From assembly GCF_009728735.1 (NCBI RefSeq), contig NZ_CP024637.1, positions 196,019 through 260,018 of the forward strand: 64,000 bases of DNA, written 5' to 3'. Numbering within the stretch: position 1 is the first letter of the stretch; each line of letters opens with the position of its first letter. Both the position numbers and the translations under genes were made by a program. Positions 53,695-61,603 of the stretch are shown piece after piece. Source of the DNA: Pantoea phytobeneficialis. Its GTDB lineage: Bacteria; Pseudomonadota; Gammaproteobacteria; Enterobacterales; Enterobacteriaceae. Below the pieces are notes generated by a model. It had not been told where the DNA came from. It did no database searches and saw nothing but the letters and a program-made list of their open reading frames with translations.

Positions 53695-54795
53695 ATGGTG
53701 AGCCTGACGTTACCCGGTGAGCAGGATGCTGTGCTGGAGCCTGCGCACGAAGGATCGGGTAAGGCGCATGTACAGATACTGGGCCTGAGCAAACGCTATG
53801 CCGGACAGACGCAGGACGCGTTAAAAAACATTAACTTGCAGGTTAAACGCGGCGAGATTTTCGGCATTATCGGACGTAGCGGTGCCGGTAAATCGACCTT
53901 GATCCGCTGCCTCAATCGGCTTGAAGCACCGAGTGCCGGGCAGGTGGTGATAGATGGCATCGACATCGGTACTTTGCGTGACCGGGAGCTGGTGCAGTGG
54001 CGACGCCGCACCGGCATGATTTTTCAGCACTTCAATCTGCTGTCGGCGAAGACGGTGCGGGAAAACATTGAGCTGCCAATGAAAGTCGCCGGGGTGCCTG
54101 CCGCCGAGCGTCAGCGCAAAGTCGATGAACTGCTGGCGCTGGTGGGGCTGGAGCAGCGTCAGCACGCCTGGCCTGCTCAGCTCTCTGGCGGCCAAAAGCA
54201 ACGGGTCGGTATCGCACGCGCGCTGGTACATGACCCGGAATTGTTGTTGTGTGATGAGGCTACATCGGCACTTGACCCGGAAACCACCCGCGCCATTCTC
54301 GCGCTGCTGAAGAAGATCAATCAGCAGCGCCATATCACCATTGTGTTGATCACCCATGAGATGGATGTCGTGCATGACTTATGTCATCAGGTGGCGGTGA
54401 TTGATCAAGGCGAAATCATCGAACGTGGCCCGGTGTGGCGTGTGTATAGCGACCCGCAACAGGAGACGACCCGACAGCTCCTTAACCCACAACATCAGGC
54501 ATTACCGGAATATCTTGTGCCGTTGCTGACGTCGCAACGCCAGAATACGCAGTCGCGCCTGCTGGTTCGGTTGCGCTACACCGGTCAGGGGGCTTCGCCG
54601 GATCTTGGTGCACTCAGCCGTCGGCTCGCAGGTGAGGTTACGTTGCTGTTCAGCGCGATTGAATGGGTGGAAAACAAAGCGACCGGCCAGCTGTTGTTGT
54701 TGCTGGATACCAGCCATGACCGCGCGGCGACACAGCAGGCATTAAACGGCATCGCCGACCAACTGGAGATTGCAGGATATGTCACTGGGCTTTGA
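53695..54795 (+). CDS. MetN-like ABC transporter ATP-binding protein with NIL domain
   Basis: 366 residues. An N-terminal extension of about 30 residues precedes the nucleotide-binding domain. Walker A is GRSGAGKSTLI, the signature is LSGGQKQRVGIARAL, Walker B is LLLCDEATSALDP, and the switch region is VLITHEMDV. The C-terminal 85 residues fit the NIL ligand-binding domain that gives MetN its methionine feedback. It begins 2 bp after the binding-protein stop and overlaps the permease gene. Confidence 0.87.
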   Translation: MVSLTLPGEQDAVLEPAHEGSGKAHVQILGLSKRYAGQTQDALKNINLQVKRGEIFGIIGRSGAGKSTLIRCLNRLEAPSAGQVVIDGIDIGTLRDRELVQWRRRTGMIFQHFNLLSAKTVRENIELPMKVAGVPAAERQRKVDELLALVGLEQRQHAWPAQLSGGQKQRVGIARALVHDPELLLCDEATSALDPETTRAILALLKKINQQRHITIVLITHEMDVVHDLCHQVAVIDQGEIIERGPVWRVYSDPQQETTRQLLNPQHQALPEYLVPLLTSQRQNTQSRLLVRLRYTGQGASPDLGALSRRLAGEVTLLFSAIEWVENKATGQLLLLLDTSHDRAATQQALNGIADQLEIAGYVTGL

Positions 54796-55429
54796 ACGTT
54801 TGTGGACCGGATTGTTGGACACGCTGTTGATGGTTGGCGTGTCGTCGCTGTTTGCGCTGGCGCTGGGATTGCCGATGGCGGTGATCCTTGTGGTGACCGG
54901 ACGTGGCGATCTGTTCCCCAATCCCTTGTTGAACCGGTTGTTGGGCTGGGTGGTGAATCTGTTTCGCTCCATCCCGTTTCTGATCCTGATGGTGGCGCTG
55001 ATCCCTTTTACCCGCTGGGTCGTTGGCACCACCTACGGCGTATGGGCGGCAACGGTGCCACTGACCCTGGCGGCCACGCCGTTTTTCGCGCGTATTGCCG
55101 AGGTGAGTTTACGCGAAGTGGACAAAGGATTGACCGAAGCAGCGCAGGCGATGGGGTTCCACCGCTGGCATATCGTCTGGCATGTGTTGCTGCCGGAAGC
55201 GCGACCAGGCATCGTCAGCGGTTTTACCATCACGTTAGTCACAATGATCAACGCCTCTGCTATGGCCGGAGCGATTGGCGCGGGTGGACTGGGTGACCTG
55301 GCATATCGCTACGGTTATCAGCGCTTTGATATGCAGGTGATGCTGACGGTGATTGTGGTGCTGGTGGCACTGGTCACGCTGTTGCAATTCTTTGGTGACC
55401 GTTTATCGCGTCGTCTCAATCATCGTTAA
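54779..55429 (+). CDS. MetI-like ABC transporter permease
   Basis: 216 residues from the ATG at 54779, 10 nt after GGAG and inside the 3' end of the ATPase gene. About five membrane helices; the coupling loop is GLTEAAQAMGFHRWHIV. It completes the MetQNI-like importer. Its stop overlaps the convergent LysR gene by 4 bp. Confidence 0.87.
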   Translation: MSLGFERLWTGLLDTLLMVGVSSLFALALGLPMAVILVVTGRGDLFPNPLLNRLLGWVVNLFRSIPFLILMVALIPFTRWVVGTTYGVWAATVPLTLAATPFFARIAEVSLREVDKGLTEAAQAMGFHRWHIVWHVLLPEARPGIVSGFTITLVTMINASAMAGAIGAGGLGDLAYRYGYQRFDMQVMLTVIVVLVALVTLLQFFGDRLSRRLNHR

Positions 55430-56328
55430 CGAATCGTCAGCTGGCTGAGTGTCTCAAGCAGCGCATCCACTTTTGGCAGCAGTTGCTTGCGGCGCGGCCA
55501 TACCAGCGTCAGCATCAGGCCATCAGGTTGATGGGCGGGCAGGATAATCTCCAGTTCGCCGCGCGCCAGCGGTTCGCGTATTAGCCAGGAGGGCATCTGC
55601 GCAACGCCCAGTCCGGCGCACACCGCCTGAACCTGTGCATCCACATCTCCCATCGCCATACGGTGCGGTACGCTGCGCCATTGCACATGACCATCCTCCG
55701 CTTGCAGCAACCAGGGTTTGGTACTGCCATCGATGCGCTCGTATAAAATCGCCGGATGTTGCAACAGGGCGTGGCTGTTGGTGGGACGACCGGCGCGCGC
55801 CAGATAATCCGGTGCAGCGCAGAACACCATGCGTTCGCGCCCCATCTGACGGCAGGCGAGTGAGACCGGAATATTCGGCGTATCGCCAATACGCACCGCC
55901 ACATCAATCCCTTCATCGAACAGATCCACCATCCGATCGGAAAAACGCAGGCTCAGTTCCAGTTCAGGATGTTGCTGGCAAAACGGCACCAGCAGAGGCA
56001 TCACTGCCAGACGACCATAAGTGTTGGGCACCGCCAGCCGTAATTTGCCAGAGGGTATGCTGCGCTGAGCCGCCAGCACTGCCTCGGCCTCTGCCAGTTC
56101 TTCCATAATGCGGAGACAGGTCTGGTAGTAAGCATTACCGGCATCGGTCAGCTTCAGACTGCGCGTGGTACGTTCCAGCAGTCGGGAGCCGAGGCGTGTT
56201 TCCAGCCGGGTGACGCTTTTGCTCACCGCCGAGCCGGTGATATGCAGGCGTTCTGCCGCCGCTGCAAAGCTGCCGCATTCGATGCTGGCAACAAAGGGGA
56301 CGATATCTTTCAGACGTTGATCGTGCAT
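55426..56328 (-). CDS. LysR-family transcriptional regulator
   Basis: 300 residues. The helix-turn-helix carries SFAAAAERLHITGSAVSKSV, then TRLETRLGSRLLERTTRSL, the DhcR/PerR-like subgroup common in enterobacteria. It is divergent from the PRISE-type reductase gene (100 bp apart), the most likely target, and convergent with the sulfur operon. The effector is unknown. Confidence 0.85.
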   Translation of the reverse strand: MHDQRLKDIVPFVASIECGSFAAAAERLHITGSAVSKSVTRLETRLGSRLLERTTRSLKLTDAGNAYYQTCLRIMEELAEAEAVLAAQRSIPSGKLRLAVPNTYGRLAVMPLLVPFCQQHPELELSLRFSDRMVDLFDEGIDVAVRIGDTPNIPVSLACRQMGRERMVFCAAPDYLARAGRPTNSHALLQHPAILYERIDGSTKPWLLQAEDGHVQWRSVPHRMAMGDVDAQVQAVCAGLGVAQMPSWLIREPLARGELEIILPAHQPDGLMLTLVWPRRKQLLPKVDALLETLSQLTIR

Positions 56329-56428
56329 CTATTCATGAACTCAGGTTGTGAATGATGTGAATTAATGCCAGAGATGAGAATTCAATTCTTCATTACGCTA
56401 ATGATTACGCAAACTGAGGAGAAATGAA

Positions 56429-57493
56429 ATGCAGAAGCAGGCGTTAATTGTTGGTATCAGCGGCGTGATTGGTCGTGCGCTGGCCGAGAAACTGTTACGT
56501 GAAGGTTGGCAGGTGACCGGGTTGTCGCGTGGGCGTGGCGCAGTGCCAGAAGGATGCCACAGCCTGACCGCAGATCTGACCGATGCCGTAGCAGTACGTC
56601 AGGCATTGGCTGGAGTGAAGCCGGATGCGGTGTTCTTCAGCGTCTGGGCGCGGCAGGCAAATGAGAAAGAGAACATTCGCGTTAACGGTGCGATGGTGCG
56701 CAACGTCATTGAGGCGCTGGGCGAGCGGTTGCACGGTGCACATGTGGCGCTGGTGACCGGGTTGAAACACTATCTCGGGCCATTCGAAGCCTATGGCAAA
56801 GGGGCGGTGCCGGTTACGCCGTTCCGCGAGGAGCAGGGGCGTCAGCCGGTCGATAATTTCTATTACGCGCAGGAGGATGAGATCTTTGCCGGTGCGGAGA
56901 AATACGGTTACCGCTGGAGCGTGCACCGTCCTCATACCATTATCGGTTATGCCCTCGGCAACGCGATGAACATGGGCCAGACGCTGGCGGTGTATGCCAC
57001 GTTGTGTCGCGAAAAGGGCTGGCCGTTTATTTTTCCCGGCTCACCGGAACAGTGGCACGGCGTATCGGATGTCACCGATGCCGGTTTGCTAGCTGAGCAA
57101 CTGGTATGGGCGGCGACCGCACCGACGGCAGCCAATCAGGACTTCAACGCGGTGAACGGCGACGTTTTCCGCTGGAACTGGCTGTGGCCGCGTCTGGCGG
57201 CGTATTTTGGTATTGAAGCCGCCGACTATCCGCCACAGATGATGCCGTTGGAAGGACGTATGCAGGCAGCAACTGACGCATGGCGCGAGATTGCGCAGCG
57301 TGACGGATTGCGCGAGGCGGATATCGATAAGTTGGTTTCATGGTGGCATACCGATGCCGATTTAGGCCGTCCGATGGAAGCTTTTACCGATATGAGCAAG
57401 AGTCGCAAAGCCGGGTTTATTGGCTATCAAAGTACGCTGGATGCGTTTGTTCAGTTGTTCGAAAAGCTCAAAGCGGAGCGGGTAATTCCATAA
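56429..57493 (+). CDS. PRISE-type NAD(P)-dependent oxidoreductase (progesterone 5-beta-reductase/iridoid-synthase-like)
   Basis: 354 residues. The N-terminal Rossmann loop is IVGISGVIGRALAEKLL. The tell-tale NFYYAQEDEIF block, in which the Tyr of NFYY replaces the classical SDR tyrosine, and VHRPHTIIGYA match the PRISE family. Enzymes of this family reduce activated C=C bonds of enones. The ATG is preceded by GAGGAG. It is divergent from a LysR gene. Roles in detoxifying plant or microbial enones are plausible but unproven. Confidence 0.84.
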   Translation: MQKQALIVGISGVIGRALAEKLLREGWQVTGLSRGRGAVPEGCHSLTADLTDAVAVRQALAGVKPDAVFFSVWARQANEKENIRVNGAMVRNVIEALGERLHGAHVALVTGLKHYLGPFEAYGKGAVPVTPFREEQGRQPVDNFYYAQEDEIFAGAEKYGYRWSVHRPHTIIGYALGNAMNMGQTLAVYATLCREKGWPFIFPGSPEQWHGVSDVTDAGLLAEQLVWAATAPTAANQDFNAVNGDVFRWNWLWPRLAAYFGIEAADYPPQMMPLEGRMQAATDAWREIAQRDGLREADIDKLVSWWHTDADLGRPMEAFTDMSKSRKAGFIGYQSTLDAFVQLFEKLKAERVIP

Positions 57494-57603
57494 CGTTACA
57501 TAAGAAGTTGTCACGGATCGCATAACTGGAAAAAAAGCACGAGTTAGCGCAGCGGCATGGACAAAAATTTGGGATAAGTCAGACGGTTGGATTAAAATCG
57601 CGG

Positions 57604-57770
57604 CGGGTGCTTGAGGCTTTCTGCCTTAAGCATTTGCCAACGGCAGAAAGAGAAAAGCCCCAGTTAACATAGGACGTCTTGCAGGACGTTTTACATTAAA
57701 CTGAGGCCACTTCCAAATCCCAGACGCATTTAAAGTAGCCTCTTACGGACCCTCGGGTCAAGGAGACGTA
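57604..57770 (+). promoter_or_regulatory. hok mRNA leader (degenerate mok region)
   Basis: The segment resembles the 5' part of the R1 hok transcript: a GGGTGCTTGAGGCTTTCTGC block, AGAAAAGCCCC, then GTAGCCTCTTAC and AAGGAG before hok. The reading frame in the mok position is open from a TGA at 57702 into hok, but it has no ATG, GTG or TTG, so mok cannot be started normally. Confidence 0.65.
57665..57725 (-). ncRNA. sok: Probable Sok antisense RNA
   Basis: On the minus strand, a -35-like TTGACC (57756-57761) and a -10-like TACTTT (57732-57737) are separated by 18 bp. The spacer keeps the GTAAGAGGCTA sequence found in the R1 sok promoter. An ACGTC/GACGT hairpin and a GGGGCTTTT stretch follow downstream, near the expected 3' end. 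The boundaries are approximate. Its role would be to bind the hok leader and block translation. Confidence 0.55.
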
Positions 57771-57774
57771 GGCT

Positions 57775-57930
57775 ATGAAGCAGCATATGGCGCGGATTGT
57801 CGCCCTGATCGTTATCTGTACCGCCGTTGTAATGGCGGTGCTGGTTTTGAGGAAAGACCTTTGTGAGGTCCGCATCCGAACTGGCGATACGGAGGTTGCT
57901 GTTTTCACAGCTTGTGAATCTGTCAAGTAA
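57775..57930 (+). CDS. hok: Hok/Gef-family toxin (type I toxin-antitoxin)
   Basis: 51 residues. A short charged N-terminus (MKQHMAR) is followed by one membrane helix (IVALIVICTAVVMAVLVL), then RKDLCEVRIRTGD and a tail TEVAVFTACESVK. The RKxLCExR and EVAxFxAxES patterns are diagnostic of Hok, HokC, HokD and Gef, which insert into the inner membrane and depolarise it. AAGGAG lies upstream. The -10/-35 boxes of the antisense Sok RNA are on the other strand just upstream. Translation in R1 depends on mok, whose start codon is missing here, so the toxin may be silent or expressed differently. Confidence 0.87.
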   Translation: MKQHMARIVALIVICTAVVMAVLVLRKDLCEVRIRTGDTEVAVFTACESVK

Positions 57931-57937
57931 GAGAGCC

Positions 57938-57957
57938 GGCGGGGAGCGATCCCCGCC
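57938..57957 (+). terminator. Hairpin at the 3' end of the hok transcript
   Basis: Perfect 8-bp stem GGCGGGGA/TCCCCGCC with a GCGA (GNRA-type) tetraloop, followed by AACTCTTT. It is the expected transcription end of hok and may help the mRNA fold back on itself. Confidence 0.7.
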
Positions 57958-58006
57958 AACTCTTTAGGTTGTTACGGCTGGCCTCAATGCACCCGCTCCT
58001 CAACAT

Positions 58007-58636
58007 TTACCTTATCGCCACCCAACGTTTCCCCACCAGTACCGTCAGGACCACAATGCTGGCAATCGCTGCCAGATGCATAAAAAAATCCACCTTATGC
58101 AGGTGCACCGGATGGCAAAACGCCAGCAGCGTTACCGCCATGCAGGCGACCCCGAATCCGGCCATTGCCAGGCTGCGAACCGGATTTAGCGCCCGGGTGC
58201 GCCGCAGGCTGGCAATCATCATCACCATCATCGGCGTGCTGACCACCAGCAGAAAGGTATAACAGTTGGTGCCGTCCCCGACATGCAGCGGCGGCTCGAC
58301 GCGGGGAATATTCAGGATACTGAGTGCCAGCCACAGCAAACCCAGCGGCAGCAAGGCTTTCCAGCTGATGCTACGGCGTCCGGCAATGCTCATATTAAAG
58401 GCGCTACTGATCGCCAGCCAACCGAGCAGGAACGCCAGCGCCAGTTGCACCATTGCCCAGTGCGCACCGGGTTGTGACCAGTCCGTCAGGCTGCGTTGTA
58501 CCAGCAGGCTGGCGAGCACGCCGCATGGCCATGCAATCGCCAGCCAGACCAGCACGCGCCACCGGGTGGGTAACGGGCGCTTCACCGGCTGTGCGGCCTG
58601 GCTGAGTTTTTCTATCAACAGGTTGTGGTCAGTCAT
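58007..58636 (-). CDS. NrsF/DUF1109 family anti-sigma factor
   Basis: 209 residues from the ATG at 58636, 5 nt after GGAGCAC. Six membrane helices are spread along the protein after a short cytoplasmic N-terminus; the second half includes NCYTFLLVVSTPMMVMMIASL. This matches DUF1109/NrsF proteins, which hold ECF sigma factors of the SigF group at the membrane and release them on oxidative stress. It overlaps the sigma gene by 8 bp, so the two are co-translated. Confidence 0.82.
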   Translation of the reverse strand: MTDHNLLIEKLSQAAQPVKRPLPTRWRVLVWLAIAWPCGVLASLLVQRSLTDWSQPGAHWAMVQLALAFLLGWLAISSAFNMSIAGRRSISWKALLPLGLLWLALSILNIPRVEPPLHVGDGTNCYTFLLVVSTPMMVMMIASLRRTRALNPVRSLAMAGFGVACMAVTLLAFCHPVHLHKVDFFMHLAAIASIVVLTVLVGKRWVAIR

Positions 58637-59180
58637 GATGTGCTCCAAAGCGGCGTAAATTGGTCAGCGCGCGATGCAGTAACGATTTCACTGCGGCGAC
58701 GCTCAGGTTGTTATGTGCAGCCGCTTCCATCAGGCTCATTTCGCGTAAATGGACATGTTCGACAATCTCCCGCTGGCGTGAAGGCAGTTGGCGCAAATAG
58801 CCGGCCAGCTCCTCCTGTGAATCCTGACGCGGTGGCGTCGTAGGGGCAGGCACGTCAGCCAGATGATCGTCGGCCACCTCCCAGCGTTGATGCCGTCCAC
58901 GACGGCGCAACGCATCCACGGCGCGTGCCGAAATAATCGCCATCAGCCAGGGTAAGAACGGATACGCGGGATCGTAGGTATGACGTACCCGATGCACCGT
59001 TAGCAGCACATCCTGAATGACGTCTTCGATCAGCGCGTCGTCAGCGAGCTGTTTTCGTACCTGCGATCGAATCACCGGCACCAGCGCTTTCAGCAGTCGG
59101 GTATATGCCGACTGGTCGCCCGCCTGCGCCCGTTCCATCAGTGCAGGCCAGTTGTCGCGCTCGGTATCGCTTGTATCCAT
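58629..59180 (-). CDS. ECF-type RNA polymerase sigma factor (SigF/NrsF-linked)
   Basis: 183 residues. Region 2 spans about 25-90, with ALIEDVIQDVLLTVHRV and the PFLPWLMAIISARAVDALRR helix for -10 recognition. Region 4 spans about 125-180, with LPSRQREIVEHVHLREMSLM and AVKSLLHRALTNLRR for -35 recognition. Typical ECF length. It is cotranscribed with its anti-sigma factor NrsF and with the redox genes upstream (DsbD-like, peroxiredoxin), which are presumably its regulon. Confidence 0.87.
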   Translation of the reverse strand: MDTSDTERDNWPALMERAQAGDQSAYTRLLKALVPVIRSQVRKQLADDALIEDVIQDVLLTVHRVRHTYDPAYPFLPWLMAIISARAVDALRRRGRHQRWEVADDHLADVPAPTTPPRQDSQEELAGYLRQLPSRQREIVEHVHLREMSLMEAAAHNNLSVAAVKSLLHRALTNLRRFGAHHD

Positions 59181-59196
59181 ATTCCGCCTTGTTGGG

Positions 59197-60429
59197 TCAG
59201 GCTTTTTTGTTCGCCGCCTGAGTCAGCGCATCAACCACAATGCCGGGGGTAAGCACCTGCGGCAGTACTTTTGGCGGCCCGCCATTGGCCGGATATACCA
59301 GATACATCGGCAGACCGCCCTGGCCGAACTCACCCAGTGCGTCATCGACATCGGGGTTAAATTTGGTGGAATCAGCCACCATGTAGACGGTGCCGGTTTT
59401 TGCCAGCGCCTCTTTCACGGCCTGGGTTGATAGCGAGGTTTTCTCGTTAACCTGACAGGTTATACACCAGGATGCGGTGAAATCGACAAAAATGGCTTTA
59501 CCGTGCCCGCGCTGCTCGGCGAGGGTTTGCGGCGTCCATTTTTCTTTGGTCAGGGTGGCGGCAACCTGATCGCCTGGCAATGCGGCTCCTGGCTTAATCA
59601 TCCCCGGCAGAGGGGCCAGTACCGCCATCACCAGCACGGCGGTGATGGCAAACAGCACCTTATGGCCTTTGCCGGTAAAACGGCGTTTCTGCGCCATGCC
59701 GTATAACCATCCGGCAAAACTCAACACCACCGAACCGGCCAGCAAGGTTGCCAACGCGCCACTGCCTGCCTGCTGTGCCAGGATCCACACCAGCCAGGCA
59801 TAAGCGCCAAACATTGGAAAGGCGAGGCCGCGTTTCAGAATATCCATCCAGGCGCCAGGACGCGGCAGGAATTTTGCCAGCGCCGGAAACAACGACACCA
59901 GGGTAAAAGGGGCAGCAAACCCGAGCGCCAACGCAAAGAAGATCACCAGCGCTATGGCCGGGGGCTGGACCAGTGCATAGCCGATGGCACTCGCCATAAA
60001 CGGCGCAGCACAAGGGGTGGCGACGATGATCGCCAGCGCACCGGTCAGGGCTGAGCGCACAAAGGCACCGCGTCCGATATCGATCGCGCCGACCTGCTGT
60101 ACCGACAGACCCACTTCAAACACGCCCAACAGATTGAGGGCTGCCGCGAGAATCACCAACGCCAGCAGAGCGATCACCAGGGGGGATTGCAGCTGGAAAC
60201 CCCAGCCCACAGCCGCACCACCGGCGCGCGCTGCCAGCAAGATACCTGCCAGTGCCATCATGGTCACCACCACACCGAGCAAAAACGCCAGTCCTTCACG
60301 GCGGGCGCTGGCGCTGTTATCGGCATGGCGTAGCAGACCCAGTGCTTTCAGCGAAACCACCGGGAAAACGCAGGGCATAAAGTTAAGAATAATGCCGCCA
60401 ATAAAGGCGGCCAGCATGGCGGTTAACAT
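59197..60429 (-). CDS. DsbD-like membrane thiol reductant transporter, no N-terminal alpha domain
   Basis: 410 residues. The N-terminus is already a membrane helix (MLTAMLAAFIGGIILNFMPCVFP). Two redox cysteines sit in MPCVFP and TPCAAPF within an eight-helix domain, and a C-terminal periplasmic thioredoxin domain carries WCITCQ. This is the DsbD/ScsB layout without the usual N-terminal alpha domain. The protein would carry electrons from cytosolic thioredoxin to the periplasm. Being next to a periplasmic peroxiredoxin, it may feed that enzyme directly. Confidence 0.83.
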   Translation of the reverse strand: MLTAMLAAFIGGIILNFMPCVFPVVSLKALGLLRHADNSASARREGLAFLLGVVVTMMALAGILLAARAGGAAVGWGFQLQSPLVIALLALVILAAALNLLGVFEVGLSVQQVGAIDIGRGAFVRSALTGALAIIVATPCAAPFMASAIGYALVQPPAIALVIFFALALGFAAPFTLVSLFPALAKFLPRPGAWMDILKRGLAFPMFGAYAWLVWILAQQAGSGALATLLAGSVVLSFAGWLYGMAQKRRFTGKGHKVLFAITAVLVMAVLAPLPGMIKPGAALPGDQVAATLTKEKWTPQTLAEQRGHGKAIFVDFTASWCITCQVNEKTSLSTQAVKEALAKTGTVYMVADSTKFNPDVDDALGEFGQGGLPMYLVYPANGGPPKVLPQVLTPGIVVDALTQAANKKA

Positions 60430-60444
60430 CGCTGGCCTCGTCGA

Positions 60445-61014
60445 TTAGTTAGTCGCGGTTTGCGGGTGGGCGTCGCTGTACTGCTTCACGGCTGCAAGGG
60501 CTTTCTCGATATGGGTATCGGGGTTTCTGTCAGTATAACTCAGCAAAATGTCGCCATTTGGTGCGATCACGTAGGAGGTTCTGTCAGACAGCGTCTTGCC
60601 CTTCATCTGCATGGTGGTCTGATATTCCGCCGCCACTTTGGCTCCCGGATCGGCCGCTACCGTGAATTTATCGCGACACTCCAGTTTCGAGAAGTCGCTG
60701 ACCTGGTCGGTATTTCCGGCAGTGACGCCCACCACCGTCGCCCCCATTTTTTTGAAGCTATCGGTAGCTTCAGCAAAATCATGGGCTTCGAGGGTACAAC
60801 CTTTACTGAACGCGGCCGGGAAGAAGTAAAGCACCACCGGACCTTTCTGCAACGCCTGTTGCAGTGAGAAGGTCAGCGGTTTACCCGCCAGCGCGCCTTG
60901 CAGTTCAAAGTTGGGGGCTTTGGCTCCGACCGGCAGCGCGGCCAGCGCCGAGCTGGAGAGGCCCAACGCGGCAGCCATAGTCAGGGTACAAACGAGATGT
61001 TTCATGCGTTTCAT
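60445..61014 (-). CDS. Periplasmic peroxiredoxin (AhpC/TSA, BCP-like)
   Basis: 189 residues with a Sec signal peptide (MKRMKHLVCTLTMAAALG... ending ALAAL). The thioredoxin fold carries FFPAAFSKGCTLEAHDF with the peroxidatic Cys in the T/S-x-x-C position, and a second Cys in SKLECRDKF that could resolve it. The protein reduces peroxides in the periplasm, with the DsbD-like protein 15 bp downstream as likely electron donor. It is first in the operon with the ECF sigma and NrsF genes. AGGAG precedes its ATG. Confidence 0.83.
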   Translation of the reverse strand: MKRMKHLVCTLTMAAALGLSSSALAALPVGAKAPNFELQGALAGKPLTFSLQQALQKGPVVLYFFPAAFSKGCTLEAHDFAEATDSFKKMGATVVGVTAGNTDQVSDFSKLECRDKFTVAADPGAKVAAEYQTTMQMKGKTLSDRTSYVIAPNGDILLSYTDRNPDTHIEKALAAVKQYSDAHPQTATN

Positions 61015-61195
61015 TATCTGCTCCTGCGGGGTTGAGGGTATTCCGGTTGTGTGACGCTGTTAATTCAGTTCGCTGGAGCTGTCAGGAAAGTTTCGGTGTG
61101 AATAAATTTTTTTTGCGGGTGGGTCAATCTGCGGAAAAAAGTGCCGATAACAGGGCTGTGATTTTTTATGCGGGTAGAAAAGGGAGAAAATTTCA

Positions 61196-61561
61196 ATGCG
61201 TGTTACACATAAAATCAGCCTGGTGGCGCTGATGTTGTTTTCATCATCAACCTTCGCGGCACCCATAGACGGGGTGGTTAGCGAGCCATTTAAAGTCGAC
61301 AACGAAGTTATCTGTCTGAAGGAAATTCAGCAGCAGATGACGCCGTATCTTAAATCCTTCGAAGAAGAGAAGGGCGTTAAATATAAATTTATCGTCAAAT
61401 CCGGGCTGAGTTATCAAGAGATGGCGGGTTTACGTCTGGAAGTTAAACGTATTGATGGCGGATTGAACGATCACATCGCCGATATGGATTATTACTGGGT
61501 GCAGGAGCGTGGCAGCATGTGCCAGCCCGCTTATCTTATTCTCGACAGAACAGAGAAATAA
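61196..61561 (+). CDS. Small secreted hypothetical protein
   Basis: 121 residues. A signal peptide (MRVTHKISLVALMLFSSSTFA) is followed by a mature domain of about 100 residues with two cysteines (EVICLKE, GSMCQPA), which could form a disulfide in the periplasm. A charged central segment contains EEEKGVKYKFIVKSG. I do not recognise the family. It stands alone between the peroxiredoxin gene (divergent) and hipA (convergent). The coding frame looks real because the leader and its start are good. Confidence 0.6.
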   Translation: MRVTHKISLVALMLFSSSTFAAPIDGVVSEPFKVDNEVICLKEIQQQMTPYLKSFEEEKGVKYKFIVKSGLSYQEMAGLRLEVKRIDGGLNDHIADMDYYWVQERGSMCQPAYLILDRTEK

Positions 61562-61603
61562 CTATCCACGGCTGTGACTGGCGCGTGGTTGTTGGCAGAA
61601 CGT

